Source: Fictibacillus sp. b24 | Lineage (GTDB): Bacteria; Bacillota; Bacilli; Bacillales; Fictibacillaceae | DNA length: 64,000 nt | Assembly (NCBI RefSeq): GCF_030348825.1 | Contig: NZ_JAUCES010000005.1 | Location: 3,534,001 to 3,598,000 of the forward strand | Direction of reading: 5' to 3' | Translations under genes and position numbers: made by a program | Shown here: piece after piece, positions 7,544 through 15,846 of the stretch | Layout of the letters: each line of letters starts with the position of its first letter | How positions within the stretch are numbered: the stretch's first letter is position 1 | Notes under the pieces: model-generated | What the model was told of the DNA's origin: nothing | The model's input: the letters and a program-made list of their open reading frames with translations, nothing else | The model's database searches: none

Positions 7544-7975
7544 TTATTCATGACTTCCATGTTCACCAGAATCATGTTCACTTCCGCCACCATGAGAACC
7601 GTGATTTTCATGGTTCTCAGTCTTCGGGGCATGCTGATCTTTATCGTGCTTTGCGTGGCCTGCTGTCATTACCCAGACAGAACCGATCACGATAACGATC
7701 GCAACGAACGCTGCGAACAATATGTTACCGATCTGCACGCGGCTTGTGAGATTACTCTTTGTCGAGTTCTCTGTTACGTGCATGAACATTAACAGCTGCA
7801 GGGCAGCCTGTAGAAATGCAAACCCAAAAATAATAATGAGAATCCAAGTCAATGATAAATCAGTTTCAAGTGCGATCCATAATGCGAAAAGTGTAAGCAC
7901 GATGGACAGCACGAATCCGATTAAGTGTTTCCACGGAAAACCGTGGTGTTCATTTGCTGCAGTTTTATTAGCCAT
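7544..7975 (-). CDS. qoxD: Cytochrome aa3 quinol oxidase subunit IV
   Basis: Small subunit of the quinol oxidase. Three membrane helices are visible (about residues 15-35, 43-65 and 80-104), with the family motif LQLLMFMHVTE in the second helix. The last 35 residues are rich in His, Gly and Glu, which makes the tail longer than usual and possibly metal-binding. The gene is the last of the operon: its ATG lies inside the end of qoxC (8-nt overlap) and a terminator follows. Confidence 0.9.
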   Translation of the reverse strand: MANKTAANEHHGFPWKHLIGFVLSIVLTLFALWIALETDLSLTWILIIIFGFAFLQAALQLLMFMHVTENSTKSNLTSRVQIGNILFAAFVAIVIVIGSVWVMTAGHAKHDKDQHAPKTENHENHGSHGGGSEHDSGEHGSHE

Positions 7976-8588
7976 GATGCGTCACCATCCCCATCAGATA
8001 AACGGCTGTGAAGATAAAGATCCACACTACGTCTAGGAAGTGCCAGTAAAGACTGGTGATGAAAACTTTTGCAGAAGTAGCTGGCGTAAGACCACGCTTA
8101 GCTACTTGAATCAAGACCATCGTTACCCAGAAGATACCGAACGTTACGTGAGCACCGTGAGTACCTACAAGAACGAAGAATCCTGACCATGCTGCACTCG
8201 TACCAATGTTTGCACCTTCATGAATGAAGTGTAAGAACTCTTGAATCTCGAAATAAAGGAACCCGAGACCAAGTCCGAGTGTTACGGCCATCCACGTGAT
8301 CAAACCTTTAACATTGTGACGGCGCATCTCATGAACCGCAAGTCCGCAAGTGAAACTACTTGTTAGAAGCAAAAACGTCTGAATCAACAAACTCTTCACT
8401 TCAAATAGTTCACCTAGAGCAGGTCCGTCTGCGATACGATGTGTTAAAACCATATACGTTGCAAATAATGTTGCAAATAACGCAATTTCTGCCCCTAGGA
8501 AAATCCAGAAACCGAGAATGTTTAGACGCCCAATCTCCGAACGATACTCTAAAGGCGTGTTGGGGTCGTGTGTTTCTGCATGTGCCAT
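7968..8588 (-). CDS. qoxC: Cytochrome aa3 quinol oxidase subunit III
   Basis: Heme-copper oxidase subunit III (COX3 family), 206 aa with five hydrophobic helices. Family features are RLNILGFWIFLGAEIALFAT near the N-terminus, GTHGAHVTFG near residue 145 and YWHFLDVVWIFIFT near the C-terminus. It stabilises the catalytic subunit in the membrane. AGGAGGCG precedes the ATG. It overlaps qoxD by 8 nt and lies 14 nt behind qoxB, so the four genes are one transcript. Confidence 0.92.
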   Translation of the reverse strand: MAHAETHDPNTPLEYRSEIGRLNILGFWIFLGAEIALFATLFATYMVLTHRIADGPALGELFEVKSLLIQTFLLLTSSFTCGLAVHEMRRHNVKGLITWMAVTLGLGLGFLYFEIQEFLHFIHEGANIGTSAAWSGFFVLVGTHGAHVTFGIFWVTMVLIQVAKRGLTPATSAKVFITSLYWHFLDVVWIFIFTAVYLMGMVTHHG

Positions 8589-8602
8589 TTTTTCACGCCT
8601 CC

Positions 8603-10543
8603 TTATTTAGAAATCTTTTCTGTTTCAATAATCTCTTCAACACTTACATAATACCCGTCATCATACTCGAATGAACGGTAGATCAATGTTCCGAATACAC
8701 CGATCAATCCAACGATCGCCATCCACATCCAGTCGAATACCATACCGAATCCGGCAACGAAGAAGAATGATGCCATGATGAACGGTACACCAGAGTTGCT
8801 AGGCATATGAATCGGTTTAAGTTCATTAGCTGTTAACTTCTCAACTTTTCCTGCTTGCTTTTGTCTCCAGAAGTGGTCAAGACCTGTTACCTCCGGGATT
8901 TTAGCAAAGTTATAGAAAGGAGGCATTGCTGATGGAGTAGACCATTCAAGCGTACGGCCATCCCAAGCGTCTCCAGTTAATTCACGCTTCGCAAAACGGA
9001 AGCTGTAGTACATGTTGTAAACAAGAACTAAGAAGGCAATACCCATCATGAATCCACCGATTGTAGATACCATGTTTAATGGGCCCCAGCCAGACTCTTC
9101 ACTGTACGTGTAAACACGACGTGGCATACCGTCTAGACCAAGGAAGTATTGCGGGAAGAAACATACGTTAAATCCGATTGTGAAAATCCAGAATACCCAT
9201 TTACCGATACGTTCGTTCAGCTTGTAGCCAAACATTTTCGGATACCAGTAGATTAAACCAGCGAAACAAGCAAATACTGTACCAGCGATCAACACATAGT
9301 GGAAGTGAGATACTAGGAAGTATGTGTTGTGGTACTGATAGTCAGCAGCTGCCATGGCAAGCATGACACCTGTAACCCCACCGATTACGAAGTTCACGAT
9401 AAATCCGAGTGACCAAAGCATCGGTGTCGTAAATTGAATCTTACCTCTGTACATTGTGAACAGCCAGTTAAATATTTTAACCCCTGTCGGAATACCGATC
9501 GCCATCGTAGTGATAGAGAATACAGAGTTAACAAGTGCTCCTGAACCCATCGTAAAGAAGTGATGGACCCAAACCAAGAAGCTGTATCCTGCGATTAAAA
9601 GCATAGACCAGATCATGGCTTTGTAACCGAATAACGTTTTTCTAGAGAACGTAGAAATAATCTCAGAGAACATACCGAACGCCGGAAGTATTACGATATA
9701 TACCTCTGGGTGACCCCATAGCCAGAAAAGGTTCGCCCAAAGCATATCCATTCCTGCTCCTTGCAGAGTGAAGAAATGGCTTCCGAATAAACGGTCAAAT
9801 GTCATAAGTGCTAGTGCAACAGTAAGAATCGGGAAAGCGAAGATAATGATAACCATTGTTACAAGTGATGACCAAGTAAACATTGGCATACGGAACAATG
9901 TCATTCCCGGTGCACGCATCTTAAGGATCGTAACTAAGAAGTTAATACCCGTTAAGAGTGTACCGATACCTGCAATCTGCAGACCGAGCAGATAGTAGTT
10001 CTGTCCTGGCCCTGGGCTCAACTCGTTACTCGCAAGCGGCATGTAACTCGTCCAGCCTGCTGATGGAGAACCACCGATAACGAATGAGATGTTAAATAAC
10101 ATCGCACCGATAAAGAACGTCCAGAAACTAACTGCGTTTAAATAAGGATAAGCTACGTCACGTGCCCCGATCTGTAATGGAACAACGACGTTAATCAAAC
10201 CAATCAAGAACGGCATCGCCATGAAGATAATCATGATCGTACCGTGTGTTGTAAAGATTTCGTTATAGTGCTGTGAATCGAGGAACTTCGCCTCTGGAAC
10301 CGCGAGCTGCGTACGCATTAATAGTGCATCGACACCACCACGGAACAACATAAGCACAGCGGAAACGATATACATAATACCGAGTTTTTTGTGGTCAACC
10401 GTTGTTAGCCATTCGTCCCACAACCATTTCCACTTTTTATATTTAGTAAGATAGAACAGGATACCCACCATCGTTAGTACGATGGATACGTCAGCACCAT
10501 AAATCATCGGGTCGCCTGTTACGAAAAATTCATCCCATTTCAT
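8603..10543 (-). CDS. qoxB: Cytochrome aa3 quinol oxidase subunit I
   Basis: Catalytic subunit of the terminal quinol oxidase; it reduces oxygen to water and pumps protons. Heme-copper motifs are clear: THGTIMIIF (heme a ligand), [10 protein letters not shown] (CuB His and cross-linked Tyr), [10 protein letters not shown] (two CuB His) and [14 protein letters not shown] (heme a3 and a ligands). At 646 aa it has the long subunit I form typical of QoxB. GAGGAGG precedes the ATG and the gap to qoxA is 18 nt. It is expected to be the main aerobic oxidase, fed by menaquinol. Confidence 0.95.
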   Translation of the reverse strand: MKWDEFFVTGDPMIYGADVSIVLTMVGILFYLTKYKKWKWLWDEWLTTVDHKKLGIMYIVSAVLMLFRGGVDALLMRTQLAVPEAKFLDSQHYNEIFTTHGTIMIIFMAMPFLIGLINVVVPLQIGARDVAYPYLNAVSFWTFFIGAMLFNISFVIGGSPSAGWTSYMPLASNELSPGPGQNYYLLGLQIAGIGTLLTGINFLVTILKMRAPGMTLFRMPMFTWSSLVTMVIIIFAFPILTVALALMTFDRLFGSHFFTLQGAGMDMLWANLFWLWGHPEVYIVILPAFGMFSEIISTFSRKTLFGYKAMIWSMLLIAGYSFLVWVHHFFTMGSGALVNSVFSITTMAIGIPTGVKIFNWLFTMYRGKIQFTTPMLWSLGFIVNFVIGGVTGVMLAMAAADYQYHNTYFLVSHFHYVLIAGTVFACFAGLIYWYPKMFGYKLNERIGKWVFWIFTIGFNVCFFPQYFLGLDGMPRRVYTYSEESGWGPLNMVSTIGGFMMGIAFLVLVYNMYYSFRFAKRELTGDAWDGRTLEWSTPSAMPPFYNFAKIPEVTGLDHFWRQKQAGKVEKLTANELKPIHMPSNSGVPFIMASFFFVAGFGMVFDWMWMAIVGLIGVFGTLIYRSFEYDDGYYVSVEEIIETEKISK

Positions 10544-10561
10544 ATTGAAATGCCTCCTCTG

Positions 10562-11533
10562 TTAATGGGCATGAGAATCCCCATGAGACTCTGATTCTTC
10601 TTGCTTCTTCATCTCTTCTTCACGCTTTTTCTTTTCTTCCTTCGCTGCTCTTGAGTGAGGAATCTTCTCTTCATAACCTAAACGTTCGCGAGCATCTAAC
10701 GCGTATTCTGCATTTTTAGAGTGGTCTACCCAATCTAGATGAGTTGAAGAGAAAGTCATTTCTTTCACGTGACCAGGAAGCATCAGCTTGTCGTACTGGC
10801 CCTTTGTAAGTTCTGGAGCTTCAGCTTTTGTTTCACTCGCCCATTTTTCAAACTCTGCATCAGACATAGCCATAACATCAAACGTATGATCAGTGAACCC
10901 TTCTCCTGTAAAGTTGGAGTTACGTCCTTCATACGTGCCTTGCTCGTCAGCTTGCAGATAAAGCTCTGTCTCCATGCCAGCCATCGCATACTTTTGGCCA
11001 CCTAATTGAGGAACCCAAAAAGATGCCATAGAATCTGCAGAAGTCAGTTTGAACAAAACAGGCCGATCTTCAGGAATATGAAGATAGTTAACTGTTTCAA
11101 TATCTTGCTCTGGATATGTGAATACCCATTTCCAGTTTACAGATGTTGCATGAATCACCAATGGCTTTTGATCTTTCGACTCCTCAGGAGGTCCTTCTAG
11201 AGAGTAGATACTCTTAACCGTCGGAATCGATAATGCAATAACGATAATAATCGGAATGATCCACCAAATCGTTTCAAGAAGATGACTTCCTTCGTTATCA
11301 GGATCATAGCCTTTATGATTTTTACGATCACGATATTTATAAACAATAAAAGCAGTAAGTGCGTAAACAACTAGCAGGATAAATAACATAAACCAGATAG
11401 AATACATGATGAGATCCTTCTGTTCTTCTCCTACAGGTCCTTTTGGATCTAAAACAATCATATCGCTGCAGCCGCTTAGCATAAACACGGCCATCATTAA
11501 CCCGAATGGTAAAAACGGCTTCAACCGTCGCAT
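10562..11533 (-). CDS. qoxA: Cytochrome aa3 quinol oxidase subunit II, lipoprotein
   Basis: Subunit II of the quinol oxidase. The ATG at 11531-11533 is preferred to an upstream ATG at 11569, because it gives a clean lipoprotein signal (MRRLKPFLPFGLMMAVFMLSG then the lipobox Cys) and an AAGGAAGGTGG site lies just ahead. Two further membrane helices follow (about residues 40-65 and 85-105), then the cupredoxin domain without the CuA cysteine pair, as expected for a quinol oxidase. The C-terminal tail is rich in Lys, Glu and His (about residues 285-323). It is the first gene of the operon. Confidence 0.9.
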   Translation of the reverse strand: MRRLKPFLPFGLMMAVFMLSGCSDMIVLDPKGPVGEEQKDLIMYSIWFMLFILLVVYALTAFIVYKYRDRKNHKGYDPDNEGSHLLETIWWIIPIIIVIALSIPTVKSIYSLEGPPEESKDQKPLVIHATSVNWKWVFTYPEQDIETVNYLHIPEDRPVLFKLTSADSMASFWVPQLGGQKYAMAGMETELYLQADEQGTYEGRNSNFTGEGFTDHTFDVMAMSDAEFEKWASETKAEAPELTKGQYDKLMLPGHVKEMTFSSTHLDWVDHSKNAEYALDARERLGYEEKIPHSRAAKEEKKKREEEMKKQEESESHGDSHAH

Positions 11534-11601
11534 CACCAGGTCCACCTTCCTTTCTCTATTTACAAGCATTTAATTTGCCTAATAAAAACGAACCAAAAGT
11601 G

Positions 11602-11630
11602 ATTATAATGGATTGTGAATTAAATCACAA
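11602..11630 (-). promoter_or_regulatory. qox promoter with Fnr/CRP-like palindrome
   Basis: Minus-strand promoter: -35 TTGTGA (11625-11630), 17-bp spacer, -10 TATAAT (11602-11607). A perfect TGTGA-N6-TCACA palindrome (11614-11629) covers most of the -35 and the upstream half of the spacer. This is the Fnr site pattern known in Bacillus. Binding there should block RNA polymerase, so repression of the aerobic oxidase without oxygen is inferred. The remainder of 11631-11892 holds no gene. Confidence 0.7.
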
Positions 11631-11892
11631 TGGATATCATAGGCAAAATCAAAATGACAGAAAACCTTTGCCCTCATAGTACCAGAAACCTAGTAAATGT
11701 GACCGGCTCCCTAACAAATGTCACGATTACTTCAAATAAAGCTCACAACTTTATCACAGTTTTGCCATAGAATGTTCACTAATATGGAAGAGCCTTCATG
11801 AGCTGGAAAAGAATCTTGTGCTATTTGAAAGTTCAGTTTTTAATTTTTACCCTTAAAACCTCCAATTCACACCTTCATATGAAAAATTTACA

Positions 11893-11930
11893 AATAAAAA
11901 ACGACCCTGCCAGAGAGGCAAGATCGTTTC
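11893..11930 (-). terminator. Terminator of tcyP
   Basis: On the minus strand AAACGATCTTGCC pairs with GGCAGGGTCGTTT, followed by TTTATTTG, 10 nt after the stop codon. Confidence 0.8.
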
Positions 11931-11939
11931 ATTTACTGG

Positions 11940-13328
11940 CTAAGCACTTACTTCGACTTGGTTTTCGCTGTCGTTGTAAACGTCTGTGTCTAATTGCTTC
12001 TGAACTTTACTTGTTAAAAGACCTGACGTCATCGCACCACTTACGTTAACTGCAGTACGGCCCATATCGATAAGCGGTTCAACAGAGATCAAAAGACCTG
12101 CTAAGGCAATTGGAAGATCCATCGCAGACAACACGAGGATTGCTGCAAACGTAGCTCCGCCCCCAACACCAGCAACACCAAATGAACTAAGCGCCACAAC
12201 TACAACGAGCGTCAATAAGAATGATGGTGACAATGGATCGATTCCAACAGTCGGTGCAATCATAACCGCAAGCATCGCAGGATAGATTCCAGCACACCCG
12301 TTTTGACCGATTGAAAGGCCGAACGAACCTGAGAAGTTTGCGATTCCATCAGGTACACCCATGCTCTTTTGTGTACGGATGTTTAATGGAAGTGCCCCGG
12401 CACTAGTACGAGAAGTAAAGGCAAACGATAGAACTGGGAATGCCTTTTTCATATACGTTACTGGACTTAAACCAGCGAACGTTATTAATAATAAGTGAAT
12501 TCCGAACATGATCAATAGCGCGACATATGAGGCGATAACGAATTTACCAAGCTTGGCGATCGCACCCATATCACTAAGTGCTACCGTTTTCGTCATTAAT
12601 GCAAGTACTCCGTATGGTGTTAAACGAAGAATCAATGTTACAACACGCATAATTACAGAATAGAAGGCATCAACAATCTTAGCAAACAATTCTGCATGTT
12701 CTTCTTGTTTACGCTTTACCCCTAAATATGCAACTCCAAGGAATGCTGCAAAGATTACGACTGCAATCGTTGATGTCGGACGAGCTCCTGTAAAATCTAA
12801 AAACGGATTCGCTGGTAATAATGAAAGAATCTGCTGCGGAAGCGTTAAGTCTTTTACTTCTGCAAAAGTACCTTCCATTTGTTCACCACGTGCTGTTTCC
12901 GCATCACCTTGTTCAATCTGAACAGCTTCCAGATCAAAAGCAACGGATGTAGCAATACCGACAACTGCCGCAATAGCTGTTGTTCCGATTAAGATTGCGA
13001 TAATCAATCCGCTAAGTTTTCCGATGTTCCCTTTTAAGTTCAATCGTGTGAACGCTGAAAGGATCGAGATAAACACAAGCGGCATTACGATCATTTTTAA
13101 GAACGTTACATACCCTCCACCAACTAAGTTGAACCAGTCAGTAGATTTAGCAGCTACCTCTGAATCAGCTCCATAACCGTACTGAAGTCCAAGGCCAAAA
13201 AGTATCCCTAATCCAAGACCCGTAAACACACGTTTTGAGAAAGAAACGTGCTTTTTTTGCATGTAATACAAAACACCTAAAAGAATAAGCATAATAGCAA
13301 TGTTCGATAAAACTAAGTAAGTAGTCAC
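11940..13328 (-). CDS. tcyP: L-cystine/dicarboxylate:cation symporter TcyP
   Basis: Sodium-coupled membrane transporter of the dicarboxylate/amino acid:cation symporter family, 462 aa. It resembles B. subtilis TcyP, the high-affinity single-component cystine importer. Family features are the TSRTSAGALPLNI hairpin stretch, the GQNGCAGIYPAMLAVMIAP helix with an Asn-Gly-Cys, and GVAGVGGGATFAAILVLSAM. The start is GTG with a GGGGGG ribosome site. A promoter and a 14-bp perfect palindrome lie directly upstream. CymR control is usual in relatives, but I see no clear CymR box. Glutamate/aspartate transport is the main alternative. Confidence 0.8.
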   Translation of the reverse strand: MTTYLVLSNIAIMLILLGVLYYMQKKHVSFSKRVFTGLGLGILFGLGLQYGYGADSEVAAKSTDWFNLVGGGYVTFLKMIVMPLVFISILSAFTRLNLKGNIGKLSGLIIAILIGTTAIAAVVGIATSVAFDLEAVQIEQGDAETARGEQMEGTFAEVKDLTLPQQILSLLPANPFLDFTGARPTSTIAVVIFAAFLGVAYLGVKRKQEEHAELFAKIVDAFYSVIMRVVTLILRLTPYGVLALMTKTVALSDMGAIAKLGKFVIASYVALLIMFGIHLLLITFAGLSPVTYMKKAFPVLSFAFTSRTSAGALPLNIRTQKSMGVPDGIANFSGSFGLSIGQNGCAGIYPAMLAVMIAPTVGIDPLSPSFLLTLVVVVALSSFGVAGVGGGATFAAILVLSAMDLPIALAGLLISVEPLIDMGRTAVNVSGAMTSGLLTSKVQKQLDTDVYNDSENQVEVSA

Positions 13329-13342
13329 CTACAAGTCCCCCC

Positions 13343-13387
13343 TTTAGTTAACTAAAATAAATTAATACAATAAAACCTATATGTCAA
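13343..13387 (-). promoter_or_regulatory. tcyP promoter and perfect palindrome at its start point
   Basis: -35 TTGACA (13382-13387), 17-bp spacer, weak -10 TAATTT (13359-13364). TTTAGTTAACTAAA (13343-13356) is a perfect 14-bp palindrome covering the expected start point, so it is a candidate repressor site. The regulator is unknown. Confidence 0.5.
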
Positions 13388-13623
13388 GTAGGAATTACTG
13401 CGGGATTACTTTTAGCCTCCACCTCCTCACACAAAAAAAAGACAAGCTTTCAAATAAAATAAGCAAGTCATTAGTGTGTTTATGCTCGGTTCACAAGAAG
13501 AAATATTTAGTTGTGATTAGATATATTCACCTTCAAATCAATTTATGCTTGTTTTTGTAGCAAATTCCTATGAGCAGGTGCTAAAATTTGGATATAGGTT
13601 ATTTAAAACTGGAGGTAACTCAT

Positions 13624-14193
13624 ATGAAAAAGGTTCTATTGTTTGTCTATGATTCTTTTGCAGAATTTGAAGTAGCTATTTTAAATACGTGCTTGAGCGG
13701 ATCAGAATATGAACTTGTTACATGCTCTCCTAACTCTTCCATCCATACAGTCACATCAGCAGGAAAGCTTAAAATCAAACCTGATCTAACGGTAAACGAA
13801 GTCAAAACAGATGATTATTCCGCTCTGATTATCCCTGGAGGTACACCATTTCCTTTTCTCGAAAATTCGATGGTTACAGAAATGATCCGTGCTTTTTTTG
13901 ATAAAGGCAAGCTGATTGGCGCAATCTGTGGAGGACCTGCCCTGCTAGGTGCAGCTGGTATTCTAAATCATATCCAATATACAGCTTCTCTTACTGAAGA
14001 TGACTCACGCTATACATCTGTTATGAACTGGAGCAATAAATGTGAAGAACATCTCGTGCTTGACCAAAATGTAATCACAGCAACAGGTTCAAACTATATC
14101 CAATTCGCTGAAGAAGTTTTACGCCAGCTTAACGTTTTTCCTGCCGGCACAGAGAATCCGCTTGAATATTTTAAAGTGCCAACAATGTTCTAA
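13624..14193 (+). CDS. DJ-1/PfpI family protein
   Basis: Class I glutamine amidotransferase-like protein of the DJ-1/PfpI superfamily, 189 aa. The nucleophile elbow AICGGPALLG holds Cys102 and an acidic residue (Glu16) sits near the N-terminus, the usual active-site pair. Substrate is unknown; members include deglycases, proteases and chaperones. The ATG at 13624 is chosen over an upstream TTG-like start because GGAGG lies at 13611-13616. The stop codon overlaps that of the convergent gene (TAA at 14191-14193, minus-strand TAG at 14190-14192), leaving no room for a terminator between them. Confidence 0.78.
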   Translation: MKKVLLFVYDSFAEFEVAILNTCLSGSEYELVTCSPNSSIHTVTSAGKLKIKPDLTVNEVKTDDYSALIIPGGTPFPFLENSMVTEMIRAFFDKGKLIGAICGGPALLGAAGILNHIQYTASLTEDDSRYTSVMNWSNKCEEHLVLDQNVITATGSNYIQFAEEVLRQLNVFPAGTENPLEYFKVPTMF

Positions 14194-14909
14194 CGCTTAT
14201 TTGCTGTCAGATCCTTAATTTCTTTTAAAACAGGCATGATGTTCATGTCTTCCTCACTCACTTCATCCCAAACGATCCCTGTTGGCTTAGGATAAGGAGA
14301 ACACGTTTCGATCAACCCTTTTTCCGTAGCAATCCAGTCGACTGTTAAATCAAAAACATCAACAGGGATTTCATCTTCCACGAGCTGTGCACTTTGAATC
14401 GAAGTGATCACTGGCACTTCTTTATTGCCGAGCTCCCGAATGATTGCATACTCCCTGTCAGCGTATCCTTCTCCCTTTCCAAGCCGTCTGCCATCACGAT
14501 GAATCACCACCGAACCGACAACAATCAAATCAATTTCTGGCATTTGCGATAGAGGCAAAACTCTTCCATAATTCAAAATGCTCGAAAGACTCGCTGCTTT
14601 TCTTTCCTCCCCTTTCGGAACCCACTCTGGTTTTACTTGAATGAAGCCGTCTTTTAAACGAGGGGTTGGAACGAGAAGCATTTTTCCGTCTTTTAAAATT
14701 TGCGCTCGAAGTGGCAGCTGCGGCGAATCTGGATTCACCTTGATCACATTTGCTTCTTTATACAGTTTCATTTCTGTTATATACCTCGCAGCCGCCTCTG
14801 CCCCTTTAAAATTAGGTATACGATTCGTTAAGGGAAACGGAAATCTTCCTAATTTTTCTTCAGTCAGCTTATTCCACACTTTTTGCCTGATTTCATGTTT
14901 TGTTTCCAT
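14190..14909 (-). CDS. 5-formyltetrahydrofolate cyclo-ligase family protein
   Basis: A protein of 239 aa in the 5-FTHF cyclo-ligase / MTHFSD-like group. The family signature VVIHRDGRRLGKGEGYADREYAI (about residues 133-155) corresponds to the substrate-binding GRLGKGKGYYD motif of the ligase. The N-terminal ATP-binding part is divergent, so true ligase activity (5-formyl-THF to 5,10-methenyl-THF) is uncertain. GGAGTT precedes the ATG. It is monocistronic and convergent with the PfpI gene. Confidence 0.7.
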   Translation of the reverse strand: METKHEIRQKVWNKLTEEKLGRFPFPLTNRIPNFKGAEAAARYITEMKLYKEANVIKVNPDSPQLPLRAQILKDGKMLLVPTPRLKDGFIQVKPEWVPKGEERKAASLSSILNYGRVLPLSQMPEIDLIVVGSVVIHRDGRRLGKGEGYADREYAIIRELGNKEVPVITSIQSAQLVEDEIPVDVFDLTVDWIATEKGLIETCSPYPKPTGIVWDEVSEEDMNIMPVLKEIKDLTANKR

Positions 14910-15030
14910 TTAATGAACTCCTTTTATAATCAGGATAAAAGTCACTACTTAAAAGAAGGACTATTTTCCTGTATAGCGTAATAAATTGAAGGTAGGTATT
15001 TATTCATACATATTAAAAGGGGGAAAATGG

Positions 15031-15483
15031 ATGACTCTTTATGGCGCACTCGTATTGCTGCATGTCTTGGCCGCCATTGTCGGCTTAGGTGCAAGCTTTG
15101 CCATGCCAGTCGTTACAAAATTTGCTAAAACGGCCAGTCAGGCACGCTATGCACTCGAGGTAAACACTAAGATTGAAACATTGCCGAAGATTGGCAGCTT
15201 AACACTTCTTGCGACTGGACTTTTATTAGGTTATTTAAATACTTCATTATTTAGCGAAGTATGGTACATCGCTTCATTGGTTATTTATGTATTAGCACAA
15301 GTTCTTGTTATTGGTATTATTCCTAAGAAACAAAAGCAGATGAGTGAAATTCTTGGTTCTCATGAAGGTGATGATCTTCCAGATTCATATCGTTCGGTCG
15401 ATAAGCAACTCGATCCTTACGTATATTCTTTGCACGGTTTAGCTGTCTTACTTATTATTTTAATGGTGGTAAAACCTTTTTAA
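15031..15483 (+). CDS. DUF2269-like integral membrane protein
   Basis: A membrane protein of 150 aa with four hydrophobic segments (about residues 2-24, 50-70, 78-98 and 128-150). The pattern, with an early LHVLAAIVGLGASFAMP helix, resembles the DUF2269 family, of unknown function. AAAAGGGGG (15015-15023) sits 7-8 nt before the ATG at 15031, which is preferred to an upstream TTG-type start. A conserved His (LHVL) and a C-terminal His (SLHGLAV) lie in helices, as in heme-binding membrane proteins, but this is only a thought. The next small gene follows after 61 nt. Confidence 0.6.
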   Translation: MTLYGALVLLHVLAAIVGLGASFAMPVVTKFAKTASQARYALEVNTKIETLPKIGSLTLLATGLLLGYLNTSLFSEVWYIASLVIYVLAQVLVIGIIPKKQKQMSEILGSHEGDDLPDSYRSVDKQLDPYVYSLHGLAVLLIILMVVKPF

Positions 15484-15544
15484 TCTTCATAATCAGCTCT
15501 TCTCTTGGACACAATATGGTGTAAAGAGATGAGGAGTGAAAAAC

Positions 15545-15706
15545 ATGGCACGCGGAAAATCCTTTGAACACAAAAAACAAGGACATCCAGGAAGATTTCC
15601 TGATAATACACTGCAAAACAGACTCGTTGCGAAAAGCGACGAAACAGATTCAGTAAATCTTGCTACAAAAGAAGCATTTAAAAACCGAACTGGTGAGCAG
15701 GAATAA
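15545..15706 (+). CDS. Small hydrophilic protein, 53 aa
   Basis: A short reading frame beginning MARGKSFEHKKQGHPG with GGAGTG 10 nt upstream and a terminator 11 nt downstream. The protein is basic at its N-terminus, lacks any membrane segment, and is similar in style to the small basic proteins of Bacillus spores, but I recognise no family. Codon use is like that of its neighbours. The ribosome site, terminator and position support a real gene. Confidence 0.6.
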   Translation: MARGKSFEHKKQGHPGRFPDNTLQNRLVAKSDETDSVNLATKEAFKNRTGEQE

Positions 15707-15716
15707 ATAATTTGCA

Positions 15717-15757
15717 CAGCACTCTTGGAAAATCTTCCATGGGTGCTTTTTCTTTTT
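15717..15757 (+). terminator. Terminator after the 53-aa gene
   Basis: AGCACTCTTGGAA pairs with TTCCATGGGTGCT (one mismatch, wobble pair) followed by TTTTTCTTTTT. Confidence 0.7.
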
Positions 15758-15846
15758 CCGATTCGGCACGCACCTATTGAGTTCCTTCCCCATTCAATAC
15801 TATAATCAAGAGGGTACAAATTACTGACAGAAAAGGTGTTATATAG

